This document shows, piece by piece, positions 1 to 13,513 of a stretch of DNA of 64,000 nt. The DNA is taken from the NCBI RefSeq assembly GCF_001522545.3, contig NC_031769.1:70573814-70637813 (forward strand), written 5' to 3'. Position 1 is the stretch's first letter. Each line of letters opens with the position of its first letter. Source of the DNA: Parus major (lineage: Eukaryota > Chordata > Aves > Passeriformes > Paridae). A model generated the notes under the pieces. That model made no database searches, was not told the origin of the DNA, and saw only the letters and a list, made by a program, of their open reading frames with translations. Both the position numbers and the translations under genes were made by a program.

Positions 1-3000
1 TATGTTTATAACACAGTTATAAATAATGCTTCATTAAAAATGTGGTAGTTTGACAAAAACCCACCACAAAAAATTATAGCAATATTTTCTTTTTTCTAGA
101 GTTATCTAAATACCTGCTTAGAAAACATACACAGGAAACAAATATGATCATCTAGTATAATTTTCGTACCTCTTTCTGACATTTTCTATATTATGCCTTA
201 CTTTTATTTTGGCTAAAGCAGATCACAATATTTAACAAAAAAATATTAAAAATATTTGGGGAAAAACAGGAGAAATATGTGTGTTTTGGAGAGCATTTTC
301 ATTGCCAGTTGTCACAGGCCAATTAAAGTGTTTGTATGTGGATTATTATTCTTGTAACCATTAGGTCACAGCTGTTCAGTTTCTGTGTTTCTGAGGTGAA
401 AAGGTAGCTGAGTATGGCCAGACAGTTTCCCTGAATTTTTTTGACTGATGTATGAATATAAATGAATCACCAGATATCCCAGAGAATGGACTGTCTCTCC
501 ATCCCTGCTATGATTTATAAAAAAAAAAATAAAAGTGATATCGAGAGGAAAGCAAGCAGAAATTTTAAATAAAAATGTTTAGCTCTGGAAAAAAAAAAGA
601 TTTAGCCATTGAAATCTATAAATTACATCAAATAAAATACAGATTTTCTATCCACAATTCTTTATATTTCTAGCCCTAAATTGTGAGCTCTCATAATTAG
701 TAATTTTTGGTGTTATATTACAAGAATGTAACAGAACAGAACTGCATTTTCAACCTGTCAAAGCTGCAGAATTTTATTGTAGCTCAAAGAAATAAGGAGA
801 CTTGCATTGCAATTAGAGCTACAAAGGTTCTCACTTTTTAAGACCGAGTGTCTTTGCTGAATATAAAACCCCGTACAGTCAACCTGGTAGCCTGTGAATG
901 TATGCAGGACACATTGACTGGGCTGTCTGGCTTGGAGGCAGAGTTCAGTAGTGACCCTGTCTTCCCTCATACCCTCCTACTGACTATAAGAGGCTAAATG
1001 ATTTTTATGACATTGACCCAACAGCTCCACTCTTCAGGCACACAAAATAACCAGTGATCAGGGCACATTTCTGGGAGTAGGATCTAAGTTACAGCTGTTC
1101 TGGTTTTTAAGAGTCAGACAGTTTCAAATTGTGCATTTTACTTCTATCAGGTTGTTAGAATTTTAGATCACATATTCTGGACTGTGAGATGATTGTTTCT
1201 TAAATCTATGGTGAGTTTAGGTGTTGATAATTTTTATTTTAATTTGATCAATCATATAACAAGATTAAAGAATAAAGGATCTATGGTGCTAGGTATGAAA
1301 AAGGACAAAAAACAAAATCAATCCTTTATTTCTCTATTTCCCTAATGAACATTTTACAGCAATGACTATACTATGTGATAAAAATTTATACTGCAGCACC
1401 CTGAGAGAAAAGGGGATTAAAATATTTAAAATATTTGTACTCATTCATAGAGTTAAACCATAAAATCAGAGCTACCTTAATGAATAATGTGTAAACTCAC
1501 CTGCTTTTGTATAACAAACAGGAAAGCTTTGTTTGATTACCTAGGTTCCTGTATTACATCAGAGAGTAAAACCATTACAAAAGCATCAGCAGATTTGTGC
1601 TGCCTCACCCTAAGATTACACACATCTCTTCTGTGGCAATTTTCTTCCTTCTATCTCAGTAGCCACCAGAAACTAATGTATACAGACCTGTACTACCCCT
1701 AACTTTTCTTTACACTTTATTATAAACTGCAACACTGATCTCCACTTGTCCAAGAACTCAAATCCTACTTTTAACCCAAAGACTTGGAATGCATGCTCCT
1801 CTTAAGGCATTTCCATGGTGCATGTGTTATTACTTCTTGCTGCAGTACAAGGAACTTTAAATTTCACTATTTTTCCATTTTCTTTTTCTTTTTTTTTTTT
1901 TAACACAAAATTAAATAATGCTTTAGAATAAATAAGTTAGAGTTCATGTTTATAAACATTTCTATGTTTTATGACCATGCATGTTTCATGATCTCAACTA
2001 GGCAGCTGTTCCCAAAATACCTGAATGTCTACAAGGTAAAAAAACTGGTTTGGAGGGACAAGGCACTGTGTCACATTGCTGCTCTGTGAGGACAAGGAAC
2101 AGTAAGTCTTCTATCTGCCAGCTTGCTTTCAAAGTAAAATCCCCCTGGGAAAGAGGTTAGTGGGGGACATCCCCTATTGCCACAGGAGGCATGCACTTAA
2201 TTCATCATCATACATTCATCTGCTAGAAATATGCACAAGAGGGCGGGTGAAAAAACGCAGGATCTAGTGAACTTGTAGTTTTGGATGGAGATGTCAGAGA
2301 TTTTCACCTCCTTATGATCGTCTTAATATAGCATATTCTAGGTTTATATCTGAGTTAATTTCTTAGGATTCAATTCAATTATTTTTATCCATCCCTGTCT
2401 TGTAAAATTCACTACAATTAGTGCCAGCATATGTGGCAATCTTCATTACTGCCAACCATGTAAATTACCTGATAATCCCAAAATAAGTGAATGGTGTCCT
2501 ATAATAAAAAAATGAACTTTCCAAAATAAGAAGATTTGACAATAGTTCTCCAACTTCTCGTTCTTCACAAAAGCATTCAGATGTTAGTAAAATTGCTTTC
2601 ATTATAGCATTTATTCCAGCCAACTTAAGCATTCTGAATTTTCTGAAAGAAACTTTCTCTTTTTATTATTTTATTTTCAGACTAAGGAAAAATATTATGT
2701 ACAAAATTACCATAGTAATTGGCATAAAATTATCTAGGTCCTTTAGGAGTCTCAGTTTCCACTGACTTTGGGGAAAGAATGTAGATACTTTTGAAAACAC
2801 TGACTGAAATAGTTTTTCCAAAGTCACACAGGACATCAGTGACAGAACTAAGGCCTCTGGAGTGTTGGCACAATATCTTAGCAAGAAGACCATCACATCA
2901 CTACAAGAACAACCATAATTGCGAACAGATTACGATTCAATTAAATGCAAAATAAAGATTTTGCGAAGAAATTGAATTGCAATCAAGTCTACAACATTTT

Positions 3001-3329
3001 TCTCCTACAATAATAAATTGAAAAATATGTCATGTGTTTGTATAGGAGTGGAATCTCCCCTTTCAACAGAACATATTATCATTGTGAGATATGTACTGTG
3101 GCCAAAACTGTTGAAGGATTTATGTAAAGTAACAAAAAAAGACAAAAATATGTAATGTTTATCCATTTATTAACTCACTATGTCAAGGAGAAAGACAGTG
3201 ATAATGATGAATTATCTACACATAATATTATTCTGCAGGTTCAAGAGAAGGAACACTGAAGCATCAGAAAATTTGCACTCCGAGATCCAGTTAAATTGTT
3301 ATTAAAAAATAAGACAAAAGCTTTTAAAT
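1..3329. other. Non-coding AT-rich DNA
   Basis: No gene or recognisable mobile element is visible. All open frames are short (76 codons or fewer) and read as chance. Short A runs and a T run near 1890 are the only low-complexity sequence. Confidence 0.6.
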
Positions 3330-3349
3330 GATAGATGACTCCCTACTGA

Positions 3350-3815
3350 GGGGAACTGACGGCCCTGTGTGCCAACCAGATCCACCCCAGAGGGACCTAA
3401 GAGATATTAATAGGAGACTTCCTGGACTAATTTGGCTCTCTGATTATTACCCAGTTCTGGTTGCTCAGGTCAGCAGTGACAATGTTGAGAAGTCCTAGGA
3501 CAATCAAAAAGAACTTTAGGGCACTGTGACAACTTGTTGAAGGGACAGGAGCAGCAGAGGTGGTGTGTTTCTTCAATCCTTTCAGTGGCAGGGAGGAATG
3601 ATGAAAGAAGCAGAAGATCCCACCTGAGGAAGATGTGACTTGAAGACTGGTGTTATTGATAGAATTTTTGCTTTTTAAATCATGGGGTGGTTTGTATGTC
3701 ACCAGGCCTGCTGTATAAACAGACAGGATTCACCTGTATAAAGGGGGAAAAGAATTCTATTCCAGGAATTGGCAGGGTGATTGAGAAGACTTTAAACTAG
3801 GTTTGAAAGAGGAAG
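3350..3815 (+). pseudogene. CR1 ORF1 remnant, C-terminal esterase-like domain
   Basis: Forward-strand translation gives stop-interrupted pieces matching the end of CR1 ORF1, such as RSPRTIKKNFRAL and, further on, a GGKEFYSRNWQ-like ending. In CR1 elements this part of ORF1 is described as an SGNH/esterase-like domain, thought to aid RNA or lipid interactions. Several frameshifts and in-frame stops (for example in the segments around residues reading PRGT* and RAL*) show it is dead. The longest antisense open frame here (3427-3702, minus) is only a shadow. ORF2 follows about 45 bases downstream, the normal CR1 order. Confidence 0.75.
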
Positions 3816-3860
3816 GAGATAATACCAGTCTCACTAGAAATGGGTGGCATTTCAGTGTTG

Positions 3861-5571
3861 GGGTTGAAATTGACAGTCCAGCTGAAGTGCATCTACATCA
3901 ATGCTAACAGCATGGATAAAAAACAGGAGGAGCTGTAAGCCATGGTACAGAAGGAAAGCTATGACACAGTAGCCATCACAGAAACATGGTGGGATGACTC
4001 ACATGACTGGGGTGCTGCAGTGGATGGTCACAAGCTCGTCAGAACAGAGAGGGGAGGAAGGAGAGGCGGTGAGGTGGCTCTTTACATTGCAGAGTGTTTT
4101 GAAGGAGATCAAGGATTGTGAAAATAAGGTTGAGTGACAATGGAAAAGAATTAAAGGGAGGGCCATGAAGGCAGCATCCTGGTAGCAGTCTGTCACAGAC
4201 CACCCAAGCAGGATGAAGAGGAAAATGAAATATTCTAGGAGTGCCTGGCTGCAGCTTCACATTTGCCAGCCCTTGCTCTTGTGGGAGAATTTTACTTGCT
4301 GGATTGATTGGAAACTCAACACAGTTGAGATGATGCAGTTCTAGGTGGTTCCCGGAGTGTTTGGAGCTTCCTGACACAGCTGGTAAGTGACTCTGCTGGG
4401 AGCAGTGCCCTGCTAGATCAGGTTGAAAACAGAGAAGGGCTGGTGGCAGATGTGGTGGTAAGAGGCCGTCTTGGCCACCAAGAAATGGCAGAGTTTTCAA
4501 TCCTTGGTGAAGCAAGGAAGAGGGTCAACAAAACCTCTGCCTTGGACGTCTGGTGGATGAACTTTGGCCTGGTCAGGACACTGGTTCAGAAAGTCCCTTG
4601 GGAAATAATTCCTAATCTAGCAAGGATCTAGCAAGACTGGGCACACATAAAGAGGGAAATCTTAAAGGTGTAGGAACAGGCTGTCCCTGTGTGCCAAAAG
4701 ACGAGCCTGCAGGGAAGAAAACTTACCTGGCTGAACAGGGAGCTTTTGTTGGAACTCAGGGGAAAAAAAGAGTTTATGACTTTTGAAAAAAGTGACAGGC
4801 AGCGCAAAAAGATAAAGGTGTCTTTAGGTCATGTAGAGAGGAATATAGAAAAGGTTAAAATTCAGCTAGAATTCCATCTGGCCACTGCTGTGAAAGATAA
4901 TCATAAGTGTCTTTATAAATACATCAACAAGAAAAGGAGGGTCAATAAATGTCTCCATCCTTTATTGGGTGATGGGGGGAACCTTGTCACTAAAGATGAG
5001 GAAAATGTTGAGGTCCTTAATGTCATCTTTACCTCACTCTTCAACAGAAAGGCCAGTTTTCCTCCAGGCAACCAGACCCCTGAGCTCGTAGACAGGGACA
5101 GGGAGCAGAACTGACCCCGGCAATCCAAGAGGAAGTAGTTGGTGATCCCAGATCCCAGATCCCAGATCACCAAGTGACAGAGATCTCTTAGACACTCACA
5201 AGTCTGTGGGACTGGATGTGGTTCATCTTGTGATACTGACAGCTGATGAAAGAGCTCTTCAAGCCAATCTCTATCATAATTTATCATCAGTCCTGGCTAA
5301 CCAGGAAGGACTGAGAAGACTGGAGGTTGGCTGATGTGATGCCCTCCTACAGGAAGGGCTGGAAGTGGGATCTGAAGAACTACAGGCCTAAAAGATTAGT
5401 GCCCAGACACTTGAGCAGATTATGAGCAGATTATCTTTAGAATGATCATGTGGCAAGTTCAGGATAACCTAGAGATCAAGTCCAGCTGCCATGGATTTAA
5501 AAAATTAATTCCTATTTGACCAACCTTATCTCCTTTTATGATCAGGTGACCCAGCTAGATAGATTATGAGA
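3861..5571 (+). pseudogene. CR1 ORF2 remnant: AP endonuclease plus start of reverse transcriptase
   Basis: In a live element this ORF encodes an apurinic-like endonuclease followed by reverse transcriptase. The N-terminal endonuclease blocks are readable: INANS near 3895 and ITETWWDDSHDW near 3975-4012, which holds the catalytic Glu. An in-frame TAA follows KKQEEL. The later catalytic block, expected as GDFN, reads GEFY at 4284-4295. The final SDH block is missing two residues and reads GHQEM near 4473-4487. Open pieces at 4443-4631 and 4689-5114 cover the linker and the reverse transcriptase N-terminus (LNRELLLEL, KYINKKRR, LHPLLGDGGN, TKDEEN). A local heptamer expansion lies at about 5143-5168. 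No catalytic reverse transcriptase motif is reached before the copy ends. It cannot be functional. Confidence 0.9.
5143..5168. repeat. Short tandem heptamer (GATCCCA)n inside CR1
   Basis: The unit GATCCCA is repeated about three times in a row, followed by a partial copy. It looks like a slippage expansion that arose after insertion, because the CR1 coding frame does not need it. Confidence 0.8.
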
Positions 5572-8500
5572 GCGTTTATTAGTTTAGCAGTTTAAAACTA
5601 ACTTTGCTTTAAAATGTTCTCCCTACCAAGAATTTTATTACAACACAAAAACTTACCATTATTTGAATCATTCTGGGAAGAAAACAAAAAGAAATATTAA
5701 AAGAATGTAAAGAAAAAGAGAGAATTAGGGGAAGCAGAAGGGATGGAAACATAAAAAATGCATAAAGACGTTCTAAATGTTACTCATCACATTCAAATTA
5801 GTGCCCGTTAATTAAGCAGGGACATTCACACAATCAGTCTTTCCTACAGTGAAATGGGATAAGATGGTGTTTTCTGGCCTTAAGAAAATCATTATTGTTA
5901 TCCTTTTTTTTCAGTTATATTCAAATTCAAGCAGCTGGCTTTGTTGAGGGAAACAAGAAACAAATTCAGAGCTGAGAAAAAATACTTGTAGAACTCATAA
6001 TTTTCGTATGAACACTTTTAAAGGATTTCTTCTAAACTGAAAAGATAAATTGCAGCAGTAAGAAAGGCAAATTAGCAGTCTTGAATTGTAGTGTTTTGCA
6101 AAATTCTCAGGGACAACTTGAAGGGGAAACTGAATTAAAAAAACATTTAGCAGAACACCTGGTCCTCTAAATGGACATAAATCCACTGGCTATTTCCAGC
6201 TTGGAGTCTTAAGCCACTCTAATATCTGTTGGTTTTTTATTTTTATTTCTTGTAATCATTTTTCATGATATTCATTAAACAAAAAATTGTGCTTATTCTT
6301 TTTGTTTGCTTATTTCTAATCTGATTTCAGTCTGCTAAAAAATAAAAAAGATAATATTCTATCAGTCTGATTTTTATAATGAAACTAATAATAAAATTAT
6401 TTATTAGATTTTTGACTGACTTGTGTTCTTGCTCAACTCATATAAACTGAAATAAATAAACTCTGAAAAAAGATGAATATATGTTCCAGAATTTGGCTTC
6501 CAGTACAGGACTTTTTTTGATAATGTTACTTCAAACTGATGTAGACAAACTGTTAAATAACTTTACTGATTGTGAAAAAATACATATCCCTTTAAGAAAA
6601 TCACCTTTTAAGTGCTAAATGACTAAATCCACTGGTCTGGAACAATTGTATTTTAATCATTGTACAAAAAGTTTGCCTTGTCAGGTCTGAAAAATGTTAT
6701 CATCATGGAGTTTCTCCATGATACTTTGCCTTGGAATTTTATTGCTTGAGAAATAATGCTTTATATAATCACTTAAAATTATTTATTATCTTGTAGAGGA
6801 TAAGTCTTCTGTGGAAAATTGCTTCTTGCTCAAAACACATGTATTCCTTTTGTGCATGTGAAGTTATGTGCACTTTTTTTAACTGTATTTTATTTCTCAT
6901 CATTGCACAGTGAACACAATTCACTTTCCACCTAAAGTTATGTTTTATGTGGTAGAGTATAAAAATAGTTTGCTAGATTCATCGGTCCTGTCATATAGAT
7001 TTAGAAATAGTACGGTAGAAGACAGCAGCTTTAAACATACATGGTTAACACAAAAGTTGGATTCACAACTAACATTCTATTGTGATGGTGCATTGCATGA
7101 AAAAAATATAACCAGTTGAGAAGACATTTTTCCATTTTAAAGCAATCTTAGCTTCCAGTAACATTTTTAGTTAGGTCCATCTTTCCAAAGTTGGCCTGTA
7201 ATTATGTTTTTCTGTTTTTTTTGTTTTTTTTTAATATTCTTGCACATTGGCCCTTCAAACTAAAAAAACCCCAACAAAATAGCAAAATAGAGTCACCTCT
7301 GGCCCCCACCCCCCGCCCCCCAGATAAAACAAACACCCTGAAATATCCTAAATTTTTTTTTCATTGTTTGAATTGATTGGTTCATTCCTATAAATATTTT
7401 ATGTTTCAGTGACCTGTTGCATTCTGACATTCTCATATTTTAAATGTGTGATATTTAATAATTTTTAATGCATGATAAATACAGATATTTAATATCTGAA
7501 TGGAAACCTGCATATATAGATTGAATAAACAGAGGCACTTCCTGCTCAAAACTAATTTTATTTTATCATGTAACACTGAAATATGTTGATATAGTATAGA
7601 TTGAAACTGAGGGATGAATGCAGGTCAAATAAAGGTACAACACAAAATATGCTCAAAAATGTTCATTGATTCTATATTATACACAGACCAAAAATAAAAT
7701 CTGTATCTGTGAGCTCATCAAAGCTATTCAGTCTACCAAAAGGTATTAGCAAAAACCCTTTCTTGCTTTCAAGGTAATCAACCATGTTATGATACCAATC
7801 AACACACATTTTGGACTAAATACTTGAGCACACAGACACAAGTTTGAGTTGGGCTATCTGGGTCGCAGATTACAAACACAGGCAAAACCACCTTCAGTCA
7901 GTTCTGTCACAGCTGTTGTCACATTAGATGAAACATCCAGGAAGAAGGAAGGGAAGAGAGTTATGAGATTTCTATTTAAGGTTTCCAAGCAGTAGATTGA
8001 ACCAAATGACCTGATAGCTATGGTCCTGCTTTCTGGTTTGTATGTATATAGAGCCAGACTTTTACACACAGACGGAAACCAGGGAACATAAGAGAAAGAA
8101 AATAGAAAAATCTGATTTTGGAGGGAAGAAGAAAATTTGTTACCAGCCAGAACCAGCAGATGTTATGATGGCTTAAGACAAATCTATTTCTTCAAAATTC
8201 TCCTTGACTCACTTTTATCCCCTTTTGTTTTTCCATATATATGTATCAGGAGAACCAAGTTTGCATCCTTCATACTTCTGGTAGTGACAATTCAATTTGC
8301 TTTTAATGAAAAACACATCTTGAGACTGATCTGACTACATACAGTCTTAACTCATCCTTGGAATAGGTGAGGAACAAAAGGAGTCTGCTTGGCTCTTTTG
8401 ATTCTAGAATAATTGATTTAGCTGGGAGGAAGAAATAGGTCACATACTTGGATTTGACAACTCTTTATCAGTCCTACCCACTGATATTAGGAAAGTTTTA

Positions 8501-11500
8501 AATTATTTGTCAGTGAAAAAGATATCTTGTCTCTGGGTTTCATGCCTTTCCTTGGCTTGTGACTTGTGTAAAACAACCTGTGCACTGTCTCCTTTTGAAG
8601 ACTCCAAGTAGAGATTCAATAGAGCATTAAGTGTTTATGTTTGTATCATCTCTGTTTTGAGACGATTCCTTCCTCCACACAGGGAATGTCAAAGAGTCTA
8701 ATTTTGAAAAGAAGGCAGAAAATTATAGAAACCCTTCCTTATTGCAAAGCAGTGACTTTATCAATTACTCAAATACATTCTCAATGGTCTTTCATTTTTG
8801 TTATTTTTCCTTGGTCACTGGGAGCCTCACACCCTTCTCCACGAACAAAATGTCAGTGTCTGCTTCTCTAATTGTCTGTTGAGCAGTTGAATGATAACAA
8901 TTCATCTGACTGTCTGTGTAGATTCAAAGTTAGGATTGTAATGCAGCAATCATGGAGTCAATTATTTTAGTATTCTACTCAAGAAAGCTGATAATGGAAC
9001 CATTTTTTATTTATGTATTTTGAGCAGGACATTTTAGTTTAAGTATCAAAGAAAGATGCCACTGTTAATATTAACCAGAGGCATTTTTATTTTATTAAGT
9101 TTTTGAATTATATTTGCTAGTTCTAATTAGCTGCTTTTATCGTCATAATTTTTAAGGATTTCTATTAGTTCAGGGAGGGAATTTAATTAGAATATGACAT
9201 TATTTGATACTGCAGGGAGACTTTAGATTCAGTAGTTAAAATTAAATAATGTAGCCCTAGCCTTTGCAATGTTTTTCAAATTATTTAATTAGCCAATTAC
9301 AGCTTATTTAAGATGTACATATTATTTACCTTGAGACATAATTCCCATTGTGATTTGGTTCATCTGATAGGTTCCACGTTTGTTCAGACAGTATTTGGAC
9401 TTTTTGTTTTGGCAATCTTCACTGCTGTTAAATAGGCTTAATAATCTAAATAAAAGATCCTACAATGCCATTGGTTTTGTGTATATCCCTGTACTCAAGA
9501 TTAAATTCAAAGTTTCATATGGTTTCCATGAGCATTCTTATTACACTGCAGTAAAACTTATCTGTTATCTACCCAACTTGTTTTATTTTCAATCCATCTG
9601 TTCTTAAGAGAAATTTCCAAGATTACAGTGTCTTGGTTTGAAAAAGCAACCCAAGACATAGAGAAAATAAATAAAAAGAATATTTGGGATTCTACAGTCT
9701 TACTTCAGTGAACAAATTAGTGTGCTTTTAGATTGCATTAACTCTCAGCCCTAAAAAGCCCTTAACCACAAAAACATGTCTATATTTTTCCTAAAGCATT
9801 CAAATATAGCTCAGTTAAGTAACAAAAGGCAGAAGAAAAGCCAGGAAAAAAAAAAAAAAAGGGCAGAAGCCTTTTCTTGCTTTATACAGATAGCAAGAGG
9901 CCACAGTTTTTCACCCTCTGAGCACTCAGAGAATGCACATGTCACCAAGTCCTTATGATAGCTATTCTTTTGTCCTGAAAGGTGTATGAATATACTGCTT
10001 TGTTGTAGAGAGAATGTTGTATTGCTTTCCAGTTTCTTTAGGAATAACACTTCACTCAAGCATGGTTATAGTATTCCTGCAATTCAAAAAAACCACGATG
10101 GCCTTTCACAGTAGGCTGAGACCTTGTCCTATGGTTAAATGAGCAACATAACTTGAGAGAGAAGGCAAGCAACTCTCTCTCTCCCTGCTCACAAAAGTCT
10201 TTCTTGCTGAAAGAGTGAGTAAAAGCTGCAGTTCCTGAACGCTGCTGCTGAAGGTGGGCAGTGGGGCATGCAACCTTAATTTCTCTCAACCTACAGTGAG
10301 GAACTGCAGCCTGAGGGTGCCACCTCATGTTATTTATGTTAGCCTAACTTGCAATTTGGTGATAACCAAAAAGTGGGATCCCACAGCCACCTCTGGCTTA
10401 AAAATTACAATGCTGAGTGCTCTTTACATACTAACTGTTCCTCATCCAACCTAGGAAGATTTGTCACCTCAGTGAGCTGTGGGGCTGTCTCTGTATGCCA
10501 TGCTCCTAACACCAGATGATGTCTGGCACCCATCCACGGGGTGATGTCCCAGCCTGGCTGGACCTGTCCCCAGGGAAGAGCCTGATGCCTGGGCAAGGGC
10601 TGTTATGTACTTAGAAAAATCTCTTTACTGTGAAAAGATTTCAGAATGCTTACAAGGCTTTTTTGAAATTTCAACCAGTGCAGATGAAAGAGAGGTAAAG
10701 GGACATAATGAAAATAGGGATTCAACAGATCTGAAAAGAATACATGAAAACTTATAAAATGAAAGAAAAAAACTAGATGTATGAATAATGCTACTGAGGT
10801 AGAAAACAAGGAATTCCTAAGAAAATTTGTGCTTTGGGCAGTACCCTAAAGAACATTAAATCAAAATTAATTTTAAAATGTAGGCTATATTTATAACACT
10901 GAGCCAAGGTTTCTCATTGTTTGGAGGTTTGATGTAATAATGAGATAATTCTCATATTTTCGGCCTTTGAGCGAAAGGAATCTTTTGGTTTTAATTTCTC
11001 AGGCCACTCCATTTTGGTGAAAGAAACAAATTACTACAACCTTCTTGTCTGTAAAATGCAGCTCAAGAGCTCATCATCCACCTCCTTTACAGAAACATGC
11101 CATAAAAATTACAGGGTGCAATATGTTAGTAATGTCAGCACAAAGTCTGGAGTTTCCCAGGCAAATTTCTTTAAGCACTCCAATTATGTGGATATTCAAT
11201 ATTGTTTATTGCCGAGGTAAATCACAGATAAACATTTTCTTGCATACCTTTCAGTCACAATCTGCAATTGCACTAACCTGCAGTGATATTTGCACTGACC
11301 TGTAAGAGCATCCAATATGCAATGCAGCTGTCTTTGTCTCCCCGCACGTGCTAACAGCCCAGAGAAAACCTGACATACAGCTGAAGCTGTACATCTGGCA
11401 CTTCACTGACCTGAGTGGCAGGTTTGTGTGCCTGACACACCCCAGAATCACACGAGGATTTCTGAAAAACTTTCATTTTTATTTTTTCTAACTAGGTACA

Positions 11501-13513
11501 GGAATAAAGAAGAAAAACAGTGAGGAGCTGAGCTTGAAGACCATACTCTAACTTTTTTTTTATCATGAAGATCTGAACCAAATAATTTACAGGGTTTTCC
11601 TCAAATACAGTGTTGCGAAGTGCCTTATCCTTGGGGCTGTGCTAAGGCTGCAGTCATACTGACTACAAAGCTTTTGCCCTTACGAATTTCTCAGATGGGG
11701 GAATGCCTCTCTCATGAGGCAAGATGCAGGAGATTTTTGTTGAAGAGCTCTGGAATAGATGGATTGGCTTGTAACAGGAGAGCACACTAGCTACATTTCG
11801 TGGAGGGAGGGGTTGTAGGATGTGCTTCAGTGATTTTCTTAAAGTTAAGTGCCTTTCTTAAAATTAAGTCAAAAGAATGAGGTTCTTCTCTATTAAAAAA
11901 ATAATAATAATTACATTAACGTGGCTGGTCATATGATGACCAAATACTGACTGCATGTAAATACACGTGCACAACATATATGTGGGATATGTTTTCTTCA
12001 AGCCTGTACTGCACAATACTTCACAGCTGGTGTCAGCAGTACAAAGTACCTTTTTACTTTTACGTTTCAGGTAAAATGCAAGTTGGAGCTTCTCTAGAAT
12101 GGAGTAAATACATCCATAAGAAAACTCCTGAGTTGACTGCAGATTGACTTATGCTCTGCAGAAGAGCACTGGTTTACTTACAGAAGGAAATTGAGAATTT
12201 CCTTATTTCTTTCAGCTTTCACTGAAAGTGCTCTGAAAAATATCATTGTAGAAAAACTAAGTGACAAGTTTCCCTGCTGGTATAAATGAATGAACTCAGG
12301 TTTTGTGTGTATTAATAACCTCTGTTTTATTTTACTGAGTTTTTAAAAAGTAAAACGAACATTTATGAACCCACCAAGAAAGGGAAATGTAGAAGGAAGT
12401 AACATTATACATTATGAATAACTGCAACTTGGAGGGGTTAATGATTTAGAACTAGATCTAATAGTCTGTATAAATGCCTACACAGAGAAGGAAATTTTTC
12501 ATGATTTGTAAGAAATTAGATATGCAGTAAAATGGATTGTACATTAATTTAAACACCTGCCTTTGACATACTTCCGAGATCGATGTTCTGCTTACTGGCC
12601 TTTCCAAACTTCTTCACAAAGGTAGAACTCAGGTAAAATCATTTCAAACAGAAATCATTTAGCACAAGAGCTCAGCAAAACATCTTAACAACATAACTTG
12701 CTTTACAAAAAATTCTGCATAAAAAAAAAACTATGACATTTTGGAGTGGTGGACCACATTATGCAGAAAATAACTTCTATGAACTGATCTTTTTTCTTAT
12801 TCAGGCCATGTGGAATTTGCTTCTTATTTGCAATTCTGTAGGATTATTAGAGCAATGACACCAGTTGCAAATGTGGAACAGTAATCTGAGGAGAACAGTC
12901 CTGCAGAATGTCAGGTTAGTCCATTTCTCTCATGTGGATTGCTCATTGACCTTCTCTCCAAACTCCAAGCCAACTGGAGCTCAAATTTTGATCCAAGGTC
13001 TTTGGTGCAGGAAGGCAAAGGCAGCACTCTCCCAACTGCAGTGGGGGTAGCATCCAGAAGCAGAGGTGATTCCCACTCTTTCCTCTATGCTTGCCATGAG
13101 AAAGCTAACTTCTTCACAAACTCTCTCCTTTTGCTTCAGGACAAAAGAAGAGTACTATTTTCACATTTTACAAGCTTTAATAGTCTACCTTTTCCCAGCA
13201 TGAAAGAAAGTAGAGCAGACAGGAGGCTTTCAGCTCAAGACTGGATTTCATGTTATAATTGAAACCACAGTAAAAATATTTTCTCTATTTACAATTATTA
13301 TTAATAAAAGCTTATAACAACAAAGCAATATCTGTGGTACTAAAATGCTAGAAAATGCTTAGTTACTTAATTTCCTTTTATATTTCAGGCATATTTAAAC
13401 AACACAAATCCTGGTATGTTGCACAATTTGAAATCAAACTATTAAATCTCTGAGATATCTTAGTAGATTTTTATGGGGAAGAATTAAAACCAGAGTTTGT
13501 TATATTTATAATT
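5572..13513. other. Non-coding DNA, nearly 8 kb
   Basis: No gene or clear transposon is visible. Notes from reading: a small perfect hairpin at 6702-6722 (9-bp arms, 3-nt loop); a C-rich block at 7303-7321; an A run at about 9845-9860; and a stretch of higher GC at about 10060-10600 that lacks any recognisable domain in all frames. Open frames stay at or below about 90 codons and none shows a known motif. Confidence 0.55.
7303..7321. repeat. C-rich block (three C runs)
   Basis: Runs of 5, 6 and 6 C are separated by single A and G bases. The complementary strand is G-rich and might fold, but only three runs are contiguous, so a quadruplex is less certain than for 39566-39591. Confidence 0.7.

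Larger units (their letters stand above)
3330..5571 (+). mobile_element. CR1 LINE, internal fragment lacking the 3' end
   Basis: This is a CR1 non-LTR retrotransposon remnant in the forward orientation. It carries the C-terminal part of ORF1 (about 3350-3815), a short spacer with the typical run of bases leading to a TTTAAACTAGG-like stretch near 3790, and the endonuclease plus the start of the reverse transcriptase of ORF2. Avian CR1 copies normally lose their 5' end and keep a 3' tail of short ATTCTATG-like repeats. This copy does the reverse: recognisable similarity stops near 5571, early in the reverse transcriptase, with no tail. A later deletion or rearrangement probably removed the 3' half. 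The left edge is approximate. Family assignment rests on recognising conserved protein segments, not on an alignment. Confidence 0.92.

Noticed and set aside
4039..4515. 158-codon open frame on the minus strand
   Set aside because: Antisense to CR1 ORF2 at 3861-5571; no independent coding evidence.
5911..5992. Pyrimidine tract plus CAG followed by 24 open codons on the plus strand
   Set aside because: Weak; very short, no downstream support and all three frames end soon.
6702..6722. 9-bp hairpin with TTT loop
   Set aside because: Short inverted repeats of this size are expected by chance in 64 kb.
9630..9700. TGTCTTGGTTTGAAAA-like start resembling a common passerine LTR
   Set aside because: Only about 17-20 bases match and no further LTR landmarks follow.
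10060..10600. GC-elevated patch that might be a gene or CpG island
   Set aside because: Few CpG pairs, no coding motif in six frames and no promoter elements.
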